Assembly: GCA_036562185.1 (NCBI GenBank)
Contig: DATCKN010000084.1
Location: 1 to 5,405, forward strand
Source: Thermoclostridium sp036562185
GTDB lineage: Bacteria > Bacillota > Clostridia > DSM-8532
DNA: 5,405 nucleotides
Reading direction: 5' to 3'
Of the stretch, positions 5,360 through 5,405 are shown one piece after another. A program made the translations under genes and the position numbers. The first letter of the stretch is position 1. Each line of letters begins with the position of its first letter. The notes under the pieces are model-generated. The model saw only the letters and a list, made by a program, of their open reading frames with translations, ran no database searches and had not been told where the DNA came from.

Positions 5360-5405
5360 CTATAGATTTACTTCTATTTCTAAGCCAGACTTAAACTCTA
5401 CCATT
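5360..5405 (-). CDS. Possible C-terminal tail of a gene running in from outside the window
   Basis: The minus strand shows 14 codons ending in a TAG at 5360-5362 and reading MVEFKSGLEIEVNL. The alternation of hydrophobic and charged residues suggests a terminal beta-hairpin. It weakly recalls the last strands of large serine recombinases, but it is too short to identify; no gene start is claimed, and the visible Met need not be one. If real, it is on the same strand as the thi operon, about 390 bases upstream of the operon promoter. Confidence 0.3.
   Translation of the reverse strand, partial: MVEFKSGLEIEVNL

Larger units (their letters stand above)
4994..5405. other. Gene-poor AT-rich stretch upstream of the thi operon
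   Basis: This stretch of about 410 bases contains no intact gene on either strand. It holds the broken minus-strand remnant described separately (about 5101-5256) and a possible C-terminal coding tail at the window edge (5360-5404). Between them are AT-rich runs including a GTTTT/AAAAC inverted repeat at 5296-5310. I see no tRNA, CRISPR repeat, insertion-sequence end or convincing terminator in it. Confidence 0.6.

Noticed and set aside
5294..5364. Small plus-strand open frame starting MFFYKTSMPP (23 codons)
   Set aside because: No ribosome binding site precedes the ATG (it follows an A-run), it is very short and overlaps the minus-strand tail; no evidence of coding.

Overview
The window looks like a piece of an AT-rich, low-GC Firmicutes chromosome, most likely from an anaerobic clostridial lineage. 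This is inferred from base composition, strong AGGAG-type ribosome binding sites, the close packing of the genes and the TPP-riboswitch/intrinsic-terminator design; the species cannot be named from sequence alone. All convincing genes are on the minus strand, so the window reads biologically from right to left.

Right end (about 4960-5405): no intact gene. At the edge is the last 14 codons of an unidentified minus-strand reading frame. Next to it lies a decayed minus-strand gene remnant (about 5101-5256) whose protein-like sequence is broken by a stop codon and by reading-frame shifts.

Centre (595 to about 4993): one thiamine-salvage operon. A promoter is followed by a textbook TPP riboswitch aptamer (4852-4943), a strong intrinsic terminator (4799-4838) and a mutually exclusive antiterminator pairing. 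Then come thiM (hydroxyethylthiazole kinase), thiE (thiamine-phosphate synthase), a HAD-family phosphatase, cytX (predicted hydroxymethylpyrimidine transporter, NCS1 family) and thiD (HMP/HMP-P kinase). The first three genes overlap end to start; the last two follow after gaps of 41 and 33 bases.

How the genes work together: CytX is predicted to import HMP, ThiD phosphorylates it to HMP-PP, ThiM phosphorylates the thiazole alcohol (THZ), and ThiE joins the two into thiamine monophosphate (TMP). No de novo genes (thiC, thiG, thiS, thiF, thiH, thiO) are present here, so the operon is built for salvage of the two halves. The HAD phosphatase sits where a TMP phosphatase would be useful, if the host makes TPP from free thiamine with a pyrophosphokinase; this assignment is an inference.

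Left end (1-435): the first 145 codons of a Nudix hydrolase, running off the window. It has a plausible promoter of its own in the 159-base gap after thiD, and no convincing terminator separates it from the operon.
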